A DNA stretch of 51,154 nucleotides from Verrucomicrobiales bacterium (GTDB lineage Bacteria > Verrucomicrobiota > Verrucomicrobiia > Verrucomicrobiales > DEV007): contig JANQJH010000503.1 of NCBI GenBank assembly GCA_028281705.1, positions 1-51,154 on the forward strand, written 5' to 3'. A program made the translations under genes and the position numbers. The notes under the pieces were generated by a model. It was not told the DNA's origin and made no database searches. It saw only the letters and a program-made list of their open reading frames with translations. Below are positions 26,310 through 34,900 of this stretch, one piece after another. Numbering within the stretch: the stretch's first letter is position 1; each line of letters opens with the position of its first letter.

Positions 26310-28082
26310 TCATTGATAAAAATCTCCATAACAGCGCTTGGCCAAATCGCGGCAGCGTTGCATGATTTCGTCCACGGTATGCAGACCGATCAGATCGGCA
26401 ACCAGGGCCTCACATTCACCGCTATCGAGATGACGCAAGGCGTGTTTCACGCGCAGGATCTGGCTCGGCCCCACGCTCAGTTCATCGACGCCGAGGCCAA
26501 CCAGCACCGGCGCAAAGAGTGGATCTCCCGCCATCTCACCACACACACCCGCCCAAATCCCATGATCGTGAGCCGCGTTGACCACCATCTGGATGAGGCG
26601 CAAGATCGCCGGATGTCCCGGTTGATAGAGGTTGGCCACGCGCTCATTCACCCGGTCGACCGCGATGGTGTATTGGATCAAATCATTGGTCCCCACACTG
26701 AAAAAATCCACCTCCGGCGCCAGCTGATGCGCCATGATGGCCGCACTCGGGAGTTCGATCATGCATCCCACCTCCAAATCTTCGTCAAAGGCGACGCCCT
26801 CAGAGCGGAGTTCCTCCCGGCATTCGTCTAGCAGAGCGTTCGACTGCCGGAGTTCCTCGATTCCCGAGATCATGGGGTACATGATCCGCACACGCCCTTG
26901 CGCGCTCGCTCGCAAGCACGCCCGCAACTGGGTCTTGAACACATCCGTTTCGGCGAGACTCACACGAATCCCACGCCAACCGAGAAAGGGATTGGGCTCC
27001 GCATGACGCCCGTCGGCGTAAAACTTGTCGGCCCCCACATCCAACGTCCGGATAATCACTCCGTGAGGATTCACAGAGGCGGCGACCTCGCCGTAGGCCT
27101 GGGTCTGTTGCGCTTCATCGGGATGGCAACCCTGCTCAAAGTAGAGGAACTCCGTGCGATAGAGCCCCACCCCCTCTGCACCACGCCGCTTCACCATGGC
27201 CACCTCGTGGCCGAACTCAATGTTGCCCGACAACACGATGGATCGCCCATCGGCCGTCAGCGCCGGCTCCTCCCGGAGTTCATCCAGCCGACGGGTCAGC
27301 GCCTCCTGTTGGGAGGCCAGCCGATCGTATTCCACCAGAGTTACCGCCGACGGATTGAAAATCAAGACACCGTTGTAGCCATCCAGGATGACATCCTGAC
27401 CGGATCGGAGGAAGCCCGGCGGGATCTCCAAGCCCACCACGCCCGGTATCCCCAGGGCCCGCGCCATGATTGCCGTGTGCGAGGTAAAGCTCCCCAACTC
27501 GGTGGCAAATCCCAAGAGAGTCGCCCGATCCAAACCCACCGTATCGGATGGAGTCAGATCGCTGGCATAGAGGACGTGGGCCGGCGCCTCGTCCGCGTGG
27601 GCCTCCTCATCACTCGAGAGATTTTTCAGCACCCGTCCCGCCACATCTTCGATGTCGATGGCCCGCTCCCTCAAATAGGGATCCTCAATCTGACGCAGAG
27701 AATCCACATACCGCCGGATCACCTTGAAAAAAACAGCATCGACGTTCAGCCGCTCTTCCCGCAGCCGGCCGATCACTTCATTGATGACCGACTGGTCCTC
27801 AAGCACGAGCAAATGGGCGTCGAAGACCCGGGCCTCGCTGTGATCCGCCCCCCGTTCGAGAAGCTTCTCTTTCAGCCTCTCGATCTGCTCCTTGGTCTCC
27901 GAGATCGCCTGATGCAGTCTCGCCTCATCCGCCTGAACCTCGCCCTCTTCGATCGGCCAGGTGCGGGGCCGCTGAAATTGCTGCCCCAGAAACTGCAGGG
28001 GGCCCGAAGCCACGCCGCGGGAAACCGCAATTCCCCGAAACCGGCGCTCGATGGCGCCATCCGTCACGGCGTTGGGGTCCAT
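26310..28082 (-). CDS. ptsI: Phosphoenolpyruvate-protein phosphotransferase (PTS enzyme I)
   Basis: The 590-residue product has enzyme I architecture: N-terminal HPr-binding region from about 14 (FRGIAVSRGVASGP), phosphohistidine domain with His202 in LGSFTSHTAIMARALGIPG, and the PEP-binding barrel with GVGLYRTEFLYF, DVGADKF, LGWRGIRVSL, GTNDLIQYTIAVDR and the catalytic Cys in VCGEMAGD. It takes phosphate from PEP and passes it to HPr. It lies 65 bases after ptsH. No sugar-specific EII gene is in the window, so in this organism the pair may have a mainly regulatory role; this is inference. Confidence 0.96.
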   Translation of the reverse strand: MDPNAVTDGAIERRFRGIAVSRGVASGPLQFLGQQFQRPRTWPIEEGEVQADEARLHQAISETKEQIERLKEKLLERGADHSEARVFDAHLLVLEDQSVINEVIGRLREERLNVDAVFFKVIRRYVDSLRQIEDPYLRERAIDIEDVAGRVLKNLSSDEEAHADEAPAHVLYASDLTPSDTVGLDRATLLGFATELGSFTSHTAIMARALGIPGVVGLEIPPGFLRSGQDVILDGYNGVLIFNPSAVTLVEYDRLASQQEALTRRLDELREEPALTADGRSIVLSGNIEFGHEVAMVKRRGAEGVGLYRTEFLYFEQGCHPDEAQQTQAYGEVAASVNPHGVIIRTLDVGADKFYADGRHAEPNPFLGWRGIRVSLAETDVFKTQLRACLRASAQGRVRIMYPMISGIEELRQSNALLDECREELRSEGVAFDEDLEVGCMIELPSAAIMAHQLAPEVDFFSVGTNDLIQYTIAVDRVNERVANLYQPGHPAILRLIQMVVNAAHDHGIWAGVCGEMAGDPLFAPVLVGLGVDELSVGPSQILRVKHALRHLDSGECEALVADLIGLHTVDEIMQRCRDLAKRCYGDFYQ

Positions 28083-28147
28083 GGAATTCAGAGCCCTGAA
28101 ACTGTCCCTAAGATGGGAGAGGCATCAGAAAAAGGTGCACTTGAGGC

Positions 28148-28414
28148 TCAATCCTCATCGAACCCACCGGATATGAGAGTTTCCAGGGCCGTGAGGGCCT
28201 CTGTCTCGTCCTGTCCCTCAGCGGAGATCAGAATTTTCGAGCCTTGTCCGGCGGCCAACATCATCAGGCCCATGATACTCTTGCCATTGACGCGTTCTTC
28301 GTCCTTTTCCACCCAGATCTCGGAGCGGTAGAGATTCGAAGTCTTCACAAACTGCGCTGCCGGCCTCGCATGCAGGCCGTGTTTGTTGCTGATAGTCAGT
28401 TCCTTCTGCGTCAT
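28148..28414 (-). CDS. ptsH: Phosphocarrier protein HPr
   Basis: From ATG 28414 the product is 88 residues, the family length; a longer frame to 28453 adds residues without similarity. His15 in ISNKHGLHARPAA accepts phosphate from enzyme I. Ser46 in VNGKSIMGLMML is at the classic regulatory position used by HPr kinase, and the surrounding sequence is intact. First gene of ptsH-ptsI. The acidic end GGFDED is a short extension. Confidence 0.95.
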   Translation of the reverse strand: MTQKELTISNKHGLHARPAAQFVKTSNLYRSEIWVEKDEERVNGKSIMGLMMLAAGQGSKILISAEGQDETEALTALETLISGGFDED

Positions 28415-28665
28415 GGTGGCGTCCAATTCGTGAGGTTGGACGGGCTCGCCCAACCGGGGGCGCAGTATACATAAGATCCGTCTCAGGGCTAAAACATTTT
28501 GTCCCCGGGGACCTCACAAGGTGCCCCAAGAGCCCGAAGACGCCCCCAATGCCCCTCTAGAATGTCGAGCAAGCACCACCGCAGAATCAGCACGCCAAGG
28601 GTGTTCAGTCGCAGCGGAATAAAACATGACTTTCCACCCACTCGGCCCCAAGGAAAAAGCCAACA

Positions 28666-29541
28666 ATGAAAGAGCACATTGAAAAAGCCGCCGTCTTGAT
28701 CGAAGCCCTGCCCTATCTGCAGCAGTTTCGCGGTGAAACCTTTCTCATCAAGCTGGGCGGCAGCGCCATGGACGATCCCAAGCTCGTCGACCAGTTGCTC
28801 CGCGACGTCGTCTTCCTCGAAGTCGTCGGGGTCAACCCCGTCATCGTTCACGGCGGCGGCAAGGCCATTTCCGCCGCCATGGCCAAGGCCGGGCTCCGCC
28901 CGCAATTCATCGGCGGACTGAGGGTCACGGACGCCGACTCCATCGCCATCGTGGAAAAAACCCTCAGTGGCGAGATCAATCCCCGCCTCGTCGACGGCGT
29001 CCGCGCCTCCGGGGGCAAAGCGGTCGGAATCCCGGGCAACCAGGTCTTTGTCGGTGAGCGCATCCAGGGGATGGATCCCGATTCCGGCGAGTCCGCGGAC
29101 CTCGGTTTTGTCGGCAAAGTCGTCGATTTCCAGATTCAAGCTGTCGAGTCGGCCATCCAAGACGAGGTCGTGCCCGTGATCTCGCCCATCGCTCTCGAGC
29201 GCGAATCCCGGCAAACCCTCAACGTGAACGCCGATCTGGCCGCCGCCGCCCTCGGAGCCAGGCTGAAAGCCTCCAAGGTGGTCTATCTCAGTGATGTCCT
29301 CGGCGTCATGGAGGACCCCAACCGGCCGGAGTCACTCATCCCCAGCCTGACCCGGTCGAGCGTGGAGGATTACGTCACCCAGGGCGTGATTTCAGGCGGC
29401 ATGATCCCCAAGGTGCGGTCGGCCCTCGATGCCCTGGATGCGGGCGTGGGCAAGGTCCACATGATCGACGGGCGCATCCCGCACTCGCTTCTGCTGGAGA
29501 TCTTCACCCGAAGCGGGATCGGTACCGAAATTGTCTCCTGA
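28666..29541 (+). CDS. argB: Acetylglutamate kinase
   Basis: The 291-residue product phosphorylates N-acetylglutamate, the second step of arginine synthesis. Visible are the phosphate-binding FLIKLGGSAMDD near 25-36, VIVHGGGKAISAAM, the substrate site QFIGGLRVTDADSI, INPRLVDGVRASGGKAVGIPG, LNVNADLAAAALGARLKASK, VISGGMIPKV and the C-terminal HMIDGRIPHSLLLEIFT. AAGGAA lies about ten bases before ATG 28666. The DUF167 gene starts 5 bases after its stop, so both are probably cotranscribed. Confidence 0.97.
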   Translation: MKEHIEKAAVLIEALPYLQQFRGETFLIKLGGSAMDDPKLVDQLLRDVVFLEVVGVNPVIVHGGGKAISAAMAKAGLRPQFIGGLRVTDADSIAIVEKTLSGEINPRLVDGVRASGGKAVGIPGNQVFVGERIQGMDPDSGESADLGFVGKVVDFQIQAVESAIQDEVVPVISPIALERESRQTLNVNADLAAAALGARLKASKVVYLSDVLGVMEDPNRPESLIPSLTRSSVEDYVTQGVISGGMIPKVRSALDALDAGVGKVHMIDGRIPHSLLLEIFTRSGIGTEIVS

Positions 29542-29546
29542 GTGAC

Positions 29547-29816
29547 GTGGAGTCCACGGTCATCGCCATCCGCGTCATTCCCAATGCCGCCCAGACGCTA
29601 TGCGCAGAGAGGGGCGAGGACGGCGTCTACAAGATCCGGCTACAGGCCCGGCCGGAGAAGGGAAAGGCCAACAAGGCCTTGGTCAATTTCCTCGCCAAGA
29701 AACTCGGGGTGGGAAGGAGCGGCATCCAACTCGTCTCCGGAGAAACCGCCCGCCACAAGCTCCTCCGCATCCACGGACTCGAGGAGCGCGAAATCGAAAC
29801 CCGGCTTCTTGGATAA
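29547..29816 (+). CDS. DUF167 (YggU-like) small protein
   Basis: The 89-residue product has the DUF167 core: IRVIPNAAQT, YKIRLQARPEKGKANKALVNFLAKKLGV, IQLVSGETARHKLLRIHGL. Start is GTG 29547, five bases after the argB stop. The family fold is small alpha/beta and its biochemical role is unknown. Length and motif are normal. It likely shares the argB transcript. Confidence 0.93.
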   Translation: MESTVIAIRVIPNAAQTLCAERGEDGVYKIRLQARPEKGKANKALVNFLAKKLGVGRSGIQLVSGETARHKLLRIHGLEEREIETRLLG

Positions 29817-29915
29817 TCCTGAGCTGTCCCTACCGGATCTCTCTTACAAGCTTGCCCCGGCTCCCCACTCCGCGTTGAATGACGGCGGCAGTCATCTACC
29901 CACGCCAAATCTCCC

Positions 29916-31361
29916 ATGCATCGTTTCTTCCCCGACGCCCTTCGTTCCATTGTCTGCCTAACGATCGCCCTGAGCGCGACTGCTCAGTCCCAAGAGCAGA
30001 AGCAGCCCAATCTCGTCTTCATCATCGCCGACGACTGCACCTACCTCGACATGGAGGTCTACGGCGGCCAGGCCAAGACACCGCACCTCAACCGCCTGGC
30101 CAAGGAGGGCATGCAGTTCTCACGCTGTTTCCAAGCCGCTCCTATGTGCTCGCCCACGCGACACAACCTCTACACCGGAATCTACCCGGTCAAATCCGGA
30201 GCCTGGCCGAACCACACCTGTGTCTACCCGGGTACCAAGTCCATCGCCCACTATCTCAGAAACGCCGGCTACCGCGTGGCCCTCTCGGGCAAAACGCACA
30301 TCGCGCCCAAAGAATCGTTCCCCTTCGAATACTCCAACGATTTCCGTCAGGCCGATCCTAACAAGAACAATCCCTACCCGGCCATCGACGCCCTTTTCTC
30401 CGAATCGAAGAAGGCGGACACCCCCTTCTGCCTTTTTGCCTGCTCCAACGAACCCCATTCTCCCTACAACAAGGGGGATGCCGGCGCCTACCCGCCGAAG
30501 AGCCTGGTGCTACCGCCATCGTGGGTCGACACCCCGCAGACCCGCCAGCACTACTCCAATTACCTCGCCGAGATCACCTATTACGACGCCCAGTGCGGCG
30601 CTCTCCTCGAACTCCTCGACCGGCATGGGCTGCGGGAAAACACCCTCGTCATCGCCGTCTCGGAACAGGGCTCCGGATTCCCCTTTGCCAAGTGGACCTG
30701 TTACGAACTCGGCCTGGCTTCGGGCATGATCGCCCGCTGGCCCGGCAAGATCCAAGCCAGCTCCACTTCGGACGCTCTCGTCGAGTATTGCGACGTCGCC
30801 CCCACCTTCCTCCAGGCCGCGGGTGCGCCCCTGCCCCCGGCGATGGACGGCCGCTCTTTTCTCCCGGTCTTGTTAGGCCACGCCCGCGAACACAAGGCCG
30901 TCACCTTCGCGATCCACACCACGCGCGGAATCATCAACGGCTCGGAAACCTTTGGCGTGCGCTCCTGTGCCAACAAACGCTATCGCTACATCCGCAATCT
31001 TCATCCCGAAATCACTTTCACCAACGCCGTCACCCGCCAGGGCGGCGACAAGGCCAATTTCTGGTCGTCCTGGATCGAGCGCGCCCAAGCGGGAGACGCT
31101 CACGCCAAGGCGATGACCAAGAGATACCAATCCCGGCCCGCGGAAGAACTCTATGACGTGGTGGCCGACCCCCACTGCCTGACCAACCTCATCGACGATC
31201 CCGACCTCCAGGCCACGAAAGTGGAACTCTCGGCCCAGCTCGATGCCTGGATGCTCTCCCAAGGCGACCAGGGCCACGAAACTGAAGCCATGGCCCACAC
31301 GCGAAAAGCAAACTTCAACAAGAAGGCAAACCGGAAGGCAAGAGCGAAACCCAAGGCCTAA
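29916..31361 (+). CDS. Exported sulfatase
   Basis: The 481-residue product begins with a signal peptide (about 1-25, ending ATAQSQ), then QPNLVFIIADDCTYLD with the metal-binding DD at 39-40. The sulfatase active-site motif is CSPTRHNLYTG with Cys78, which in the C-x-P-x-R class is converted to formylglycine by a maturase. ALSGKTHIA follows with the usual Lys and His, and YCDVAPTFLQAAG occurs near residue 290. The tail (about 455-481) is rich in Lys and Ala. The enzyme should remove sulfate from a polysaccharide, a common trait in marine Verrucomicrobiota. No maturase gene is in the window. Confidence 0.93.
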   Translation: MHRFFPDALRSIVCLTIALSATAQSQEQKQPNLVFIIADDCTYLDMEVYGGQAKTPHLNRLAKEGMQFSRCFQAAPMCSPTRHNLYTGIYPVKSGAWPNHTCVYPGTKSIAHYLRNAGYRVALSGKTHIAPKESFPFEYSNDFRQADPNKNNPYPAIDALFSESKKADTPFCLFACSNEPHSPYNKGDAGAYPPKSLVLPPSWVDTPQTRQHYSNYLAEITYYDAQCGALLELLDRHGLRENTLVIAVSEQGSGFPFAKWTCYELGLASGMIARWPGKIQASSTSDALVEYCDVAPTFLQAAGAPLPPAMDGRSFLPVLLGHAREHKAVTFAIHTTRGIINGSETFGVRSCANKRYRYIRNLHPEITFTNAVTRQGGDKANFWSSWIERAQAGDAHAKAMTKRYQSRPAEELYDVVADPHCLTNLIDDPDLQATKVELSAQLDAWMLSQGDQGHETEAMAHTRKANFNKKANRKARAKPKA

Positions 31362-31605
31362 CTGTCCAGCTTTCTGTTAGCACAGAATGGCGCTGTCTGC
31401 AGTAGATGTCAGCGTGTCGGCGATCTGACGCTTTGATAGCTTCGAGAATTCACTAGGGACCAATTGCGGGATTGGAATGACCCCAATCGGTTAGCAGGAG
31501 AATCCATTTTGACAAAGTTCCAGATACGAAAGACATCGGGGAGGGCTGACCCAAGAAAGGGTGCTCAGTTCAATCCCGCTCGCCCTTCCAAGTTCCAACT
31601 AGCCA

Positions 31606-31682
31606 TTTCGTGATTTTCGTGTCGTTCGTGGACAACCCACGGTCACCATTCGTTGTCCACCAAAGTCACGAAAATCACGAAA
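31606..31682. repeat. 16-bp perfect inverted repeat with nested arms
   Basis: TTTCGTGATTTTCGTG at 31606-31621 is the exact inverse complement of CACGAAAATCACGAAA at 31667-31682. Inside it TTCGTGGACAAC (31625-31636) nearly matches a second inverse pair with CGTTGTCCAC (31651-31660), so a long cruciform or RNA hairpin of about 77 bases is possible. It lies in the gene-free interval between the sulfatase and the CotH gene, which are convergent. Confidence 0.8.
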
Positions 31683-31887
31683 GAGAGTATGGTGAACGAA
31701 GTTCTCATGGTGACAGAACTCAAGATCTCAGGGAGAAGGCGGGACTTGGTGACGTAAGCGAGCCCGACCGATTCTGTTCATTCTGAGAATTCAGTGATTT
31801 TCCTCGTTGAGATAGAATCTGCTTCTACAATAAATATTCATACCAACATGTTGGTCACAAGTGGTTACTAAGCGGCCATCGGCTTCG

Positions 31888-31910
31888 AGAGGGACTGAAG
31901 TCCCTCCCAC
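31888..31910 (-). repeat. Fourth copy of the GGGACT-TC-AGTCCC palindromic repeat
   Basis: GAGGGACTGAAGTCCCTCCCAC matches the repeats near 43-113 and 1888-1912 with one base changed on each side of the core. It lies about 70 bases 3' of the CotH gene stop, in the same orientation to the gene as the copy behind the giant enzyme gene. Confidence 0.7.
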
Positions 31911-31979
31911 ATTCTAGGAAAGTGCGAGGGAGTTTAGCCCCTTGATCAGCAGGGGGCGAAGCTCTAATCAATTCCTCAT

Positions 31980-34900
31980 CTACCGAGCGGCCCCCGGAGC
32001 CACCCCGGGTGTCCCCTCGTCCCGCTCCGATGCCTTCCATGACGCGGGATCATCGGAATAGGGTGCCGTGGCATCACGCTCGAGAGAAACGCCGCCGCCG
32101 TCGGCCTCTTCCGGCCAGGGGTCGCGGTCGTTGAAGCGCACCGAATCGACTTCCAGCATGGGCACAATGGTCTCGCCCGTCTCCAGATCCGGCAGATCGG
32201 GACGCAAGAGCCGCAGGCGCTCACCCTTATTCGAGATCTTCACGTCGACCAGGGGACCGAACACTTTCACGGATTCGGGAACTTCGTAGCGACGCCGGAA
32301 AGTCGCCGGCTCCAGCTTGGAAATCACCGCCACCTCCTTCGGAGCCAACGTCTGGCCGGTGGGGAAGGTGAATTTCACTCCCGAAAGCGCCCAGGTATTC
32401 GTCGGATGCTGCGGGTCAAACAGCGGCACACTCTGGTTGCTCCAGTTCCAGATTTCGATGAACTCACTCTCCTCGTCCGGATCCTGATCCCCGGGGTGAT
32501 ACATGATCTCACTGATGACGACCAGAGGCTTGCGCGGTCCCGCATTGGCTTCTCCCAAGGTCACCCGGCTCTGAGGAGGGAATTGCTCCTTGCCAGCCGA
32601 GTTCAAATGGCGTCCAAAGGAGACGCCGTTCCGCCCTGCGATGAACTCGAAGCCGTGACTGTACCCCGTGCGATTCCCTTCCGCGTCGGCAGCGAAAAGA
32701 AAGATCTCTTCACCGTGGGAACTCAAAGAAAAACTCCGGGCAAAGCGATCTGCCGGAAGGGCATCATTGTTCGCTGGAAGATCGTCCGTATCTCCCAGGA
32801 TCACCAGGTAGCCGCCGGCGGGAATGACCGATCCGGAAACGATGGCATACTTGCTCGGCTCATCCCGATCATCGGTGAGGAACCAGCCACTCACATCGAT
32901 CTCACTCTCAGTCGGGTTGTGCAATTCAATCGCATCGACGGCGGGCAAATCAGTATGTGTGAGGATCTCGTTGATGACAACGCCGCCGGCCGTGCTCACA
33001 TCGCCCTCCCCGGGAGACCCTCCCAGCTTGCTGCTCGCTTCCCAACTTCCCGCCTGGTTTGGTGAGGGATTGCTCTTGGGCGACTTCAGCACCAGAGAAA
33101 ACCCAAGTCCGTCCGCGCTCTGCGGCCAGGGCGAGCTATCCTTGTAGGAAACACTGACAATCCTTTCCCCATCGGCATCTTCCAGCGTGATGCGCTCGCC
33201 CGAATTCCTCAGAGCACCATCGTAGATGCCGAGAACGCGCGCCGCACTCCCATAACGTTTTTCGAAGGCGCCACGGTGTTTCACCAGGACGGCGCGATCG
33301 CCGGGCTGGAGCACGGTGTCTGCCAGGAACTCGAAGTCGATCCCCTGGGTAAACGCGGCCCCGGCCAAATCCACCGGCTTCTCACTGATGTTCATCAACT
33401 CGAGGAATTCGAAATCATCCGCGTCTTCGGAGACATCGGCCGCCTCGTCTTCGGACGGTTCAGCTGGATGGTACATCAACTCGGAGATCACCAACAAGCC
33501 CGCCTTCGCCGCTACCGCGGCCGCGCCCGTGTCGCCGGCCACCACCGGAACGACGCGCATGGGTCCCCAGTTCCCTTCGACAAAAGCCCGCGCCCGCAAA
33601 TCCCGCACGCCGGCAGCGAGTTCGATGGCCGTCCCGGCAATCTCCCGCTCCGCCACCAGCTGAGGGTAGACCAAGAGGTCGGAACTCCCGAGGCGATCAT
33701 TCATGCACTGAATCGCCAAGACATTCTCGCCCTCACGCAATGCCGAGAGGGAGTCCGAGATATCAAAGGATCGCCAGGTCAGTGCCTCCGTGTCCCGGTG
33801 CTGCATCGTCGCCAGATTGACCTCGCCCCGGTCTCGCGGCGCGTTGTGCGACGCCACCTCCTCGCCGTTCAGATAGGCCACGAAACCATCTTCGAACTTG
33901 AGCTTCAGCACCAGGCGCTCCACCGGTTCGCCATCCCACTTGAACAAAGAGCGGGTTAGGACCGCGGGAAAGCGGCCCGGCATGACCTCAACGAAATTCA
34001 CCCCGATGAGACTGGCGTAATCCCCCTGCCGATCATACCCGGCCCCGCCAATGCCGGCACGCCACTGACGATCATCGAAATCCAGTTTTGTCCAAGCCCC
34101 ACCCAGTGTGTTGTCCTTGGGCACATGGGCTCGAATCATGCTTCCCGGTCGCAAGAGCGCCTTCTCCACCCGGCGGCTCGGCGTCGCCTTGTTAGGCGTC
34201 CGACTCTCCCGGGGATCACTGCCATCCGTGGTATAGAGGACCGTATCCCCTTCACTTAGACGGAAGAAGCCTTTCTTCCCCCTCGCACCATCCTGCCAGC
34301 GCATCACCGGGATGGGCACGGGATTGAACAACGGCGCCGGCTCCACATCGCCACCGGCAAAACGGTGCGCCGAACGGAGCTGCTCCGGGACAATGGCCGT
34401 CCGCACTTTGAGCACTTCGCGCAAACGCTCCGCCGCCGCCTCCCAGTCCGCCTTGGTGTAACCGGGCCGGTCCTTGTAATCTCCCCAGCGCGCACATTCG
34501 GCCACAATCGCCTTCTCCACCGTGGCTGCGCGGCGATTCACCCGCGCCGTCGCCGCCTTGGCCGTCAGGGGACCGTCCTCGCTCAACAAGGCCCACTCCG
34601 CCCGAACCTGAAACGCCTTCCGGTAGGCCTCCACCGCCATCAACTGCTGATGAATCCACTGCGGATTGCTCGAATGGCGATCTTCCCCCGCGGTGAACGG
34701 TCCCACACGGTCAATCTCGGCATCCCAATCCGACCCCAGCGAATGCTCCGTGTCATGGCAGAAAAACTGAAATCCCAAACGCCCCTCACGTTTGAATACG
34801 GCAAACCAGTTGTTCGCCCCACGGTCCCTCATGAAACGCGACACCGGCGCATCAAAACTCCCCACGTAAATGATTGTCAGCATGTAGTCGATCAGGTTCT

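Larger units (their letters stand above)
31362..31979. other. Gene-free interval with inverted repeats
   Basis: I see no coding region. The stretch holds a perfect 16-bp inverted repeat (31606-31621 and 31667-31682) and the fourth copy of the palindromic repeat (31888-31910). The DNA around 31790-31860 is AT-rich. Nothing else is evident. Confidence 0.6.

Noticed and set aside
26898..28331. Plus-strand open frame of about 477 codons
   Set aside because: It is antisense to ptsI and ptsH, which are clear families.
31160..31979. Small open frames between the sulfatase and the CotH gene
   Set aside because: They are short, lack motifs and overlap repeats or the end of the sulfatase gene.
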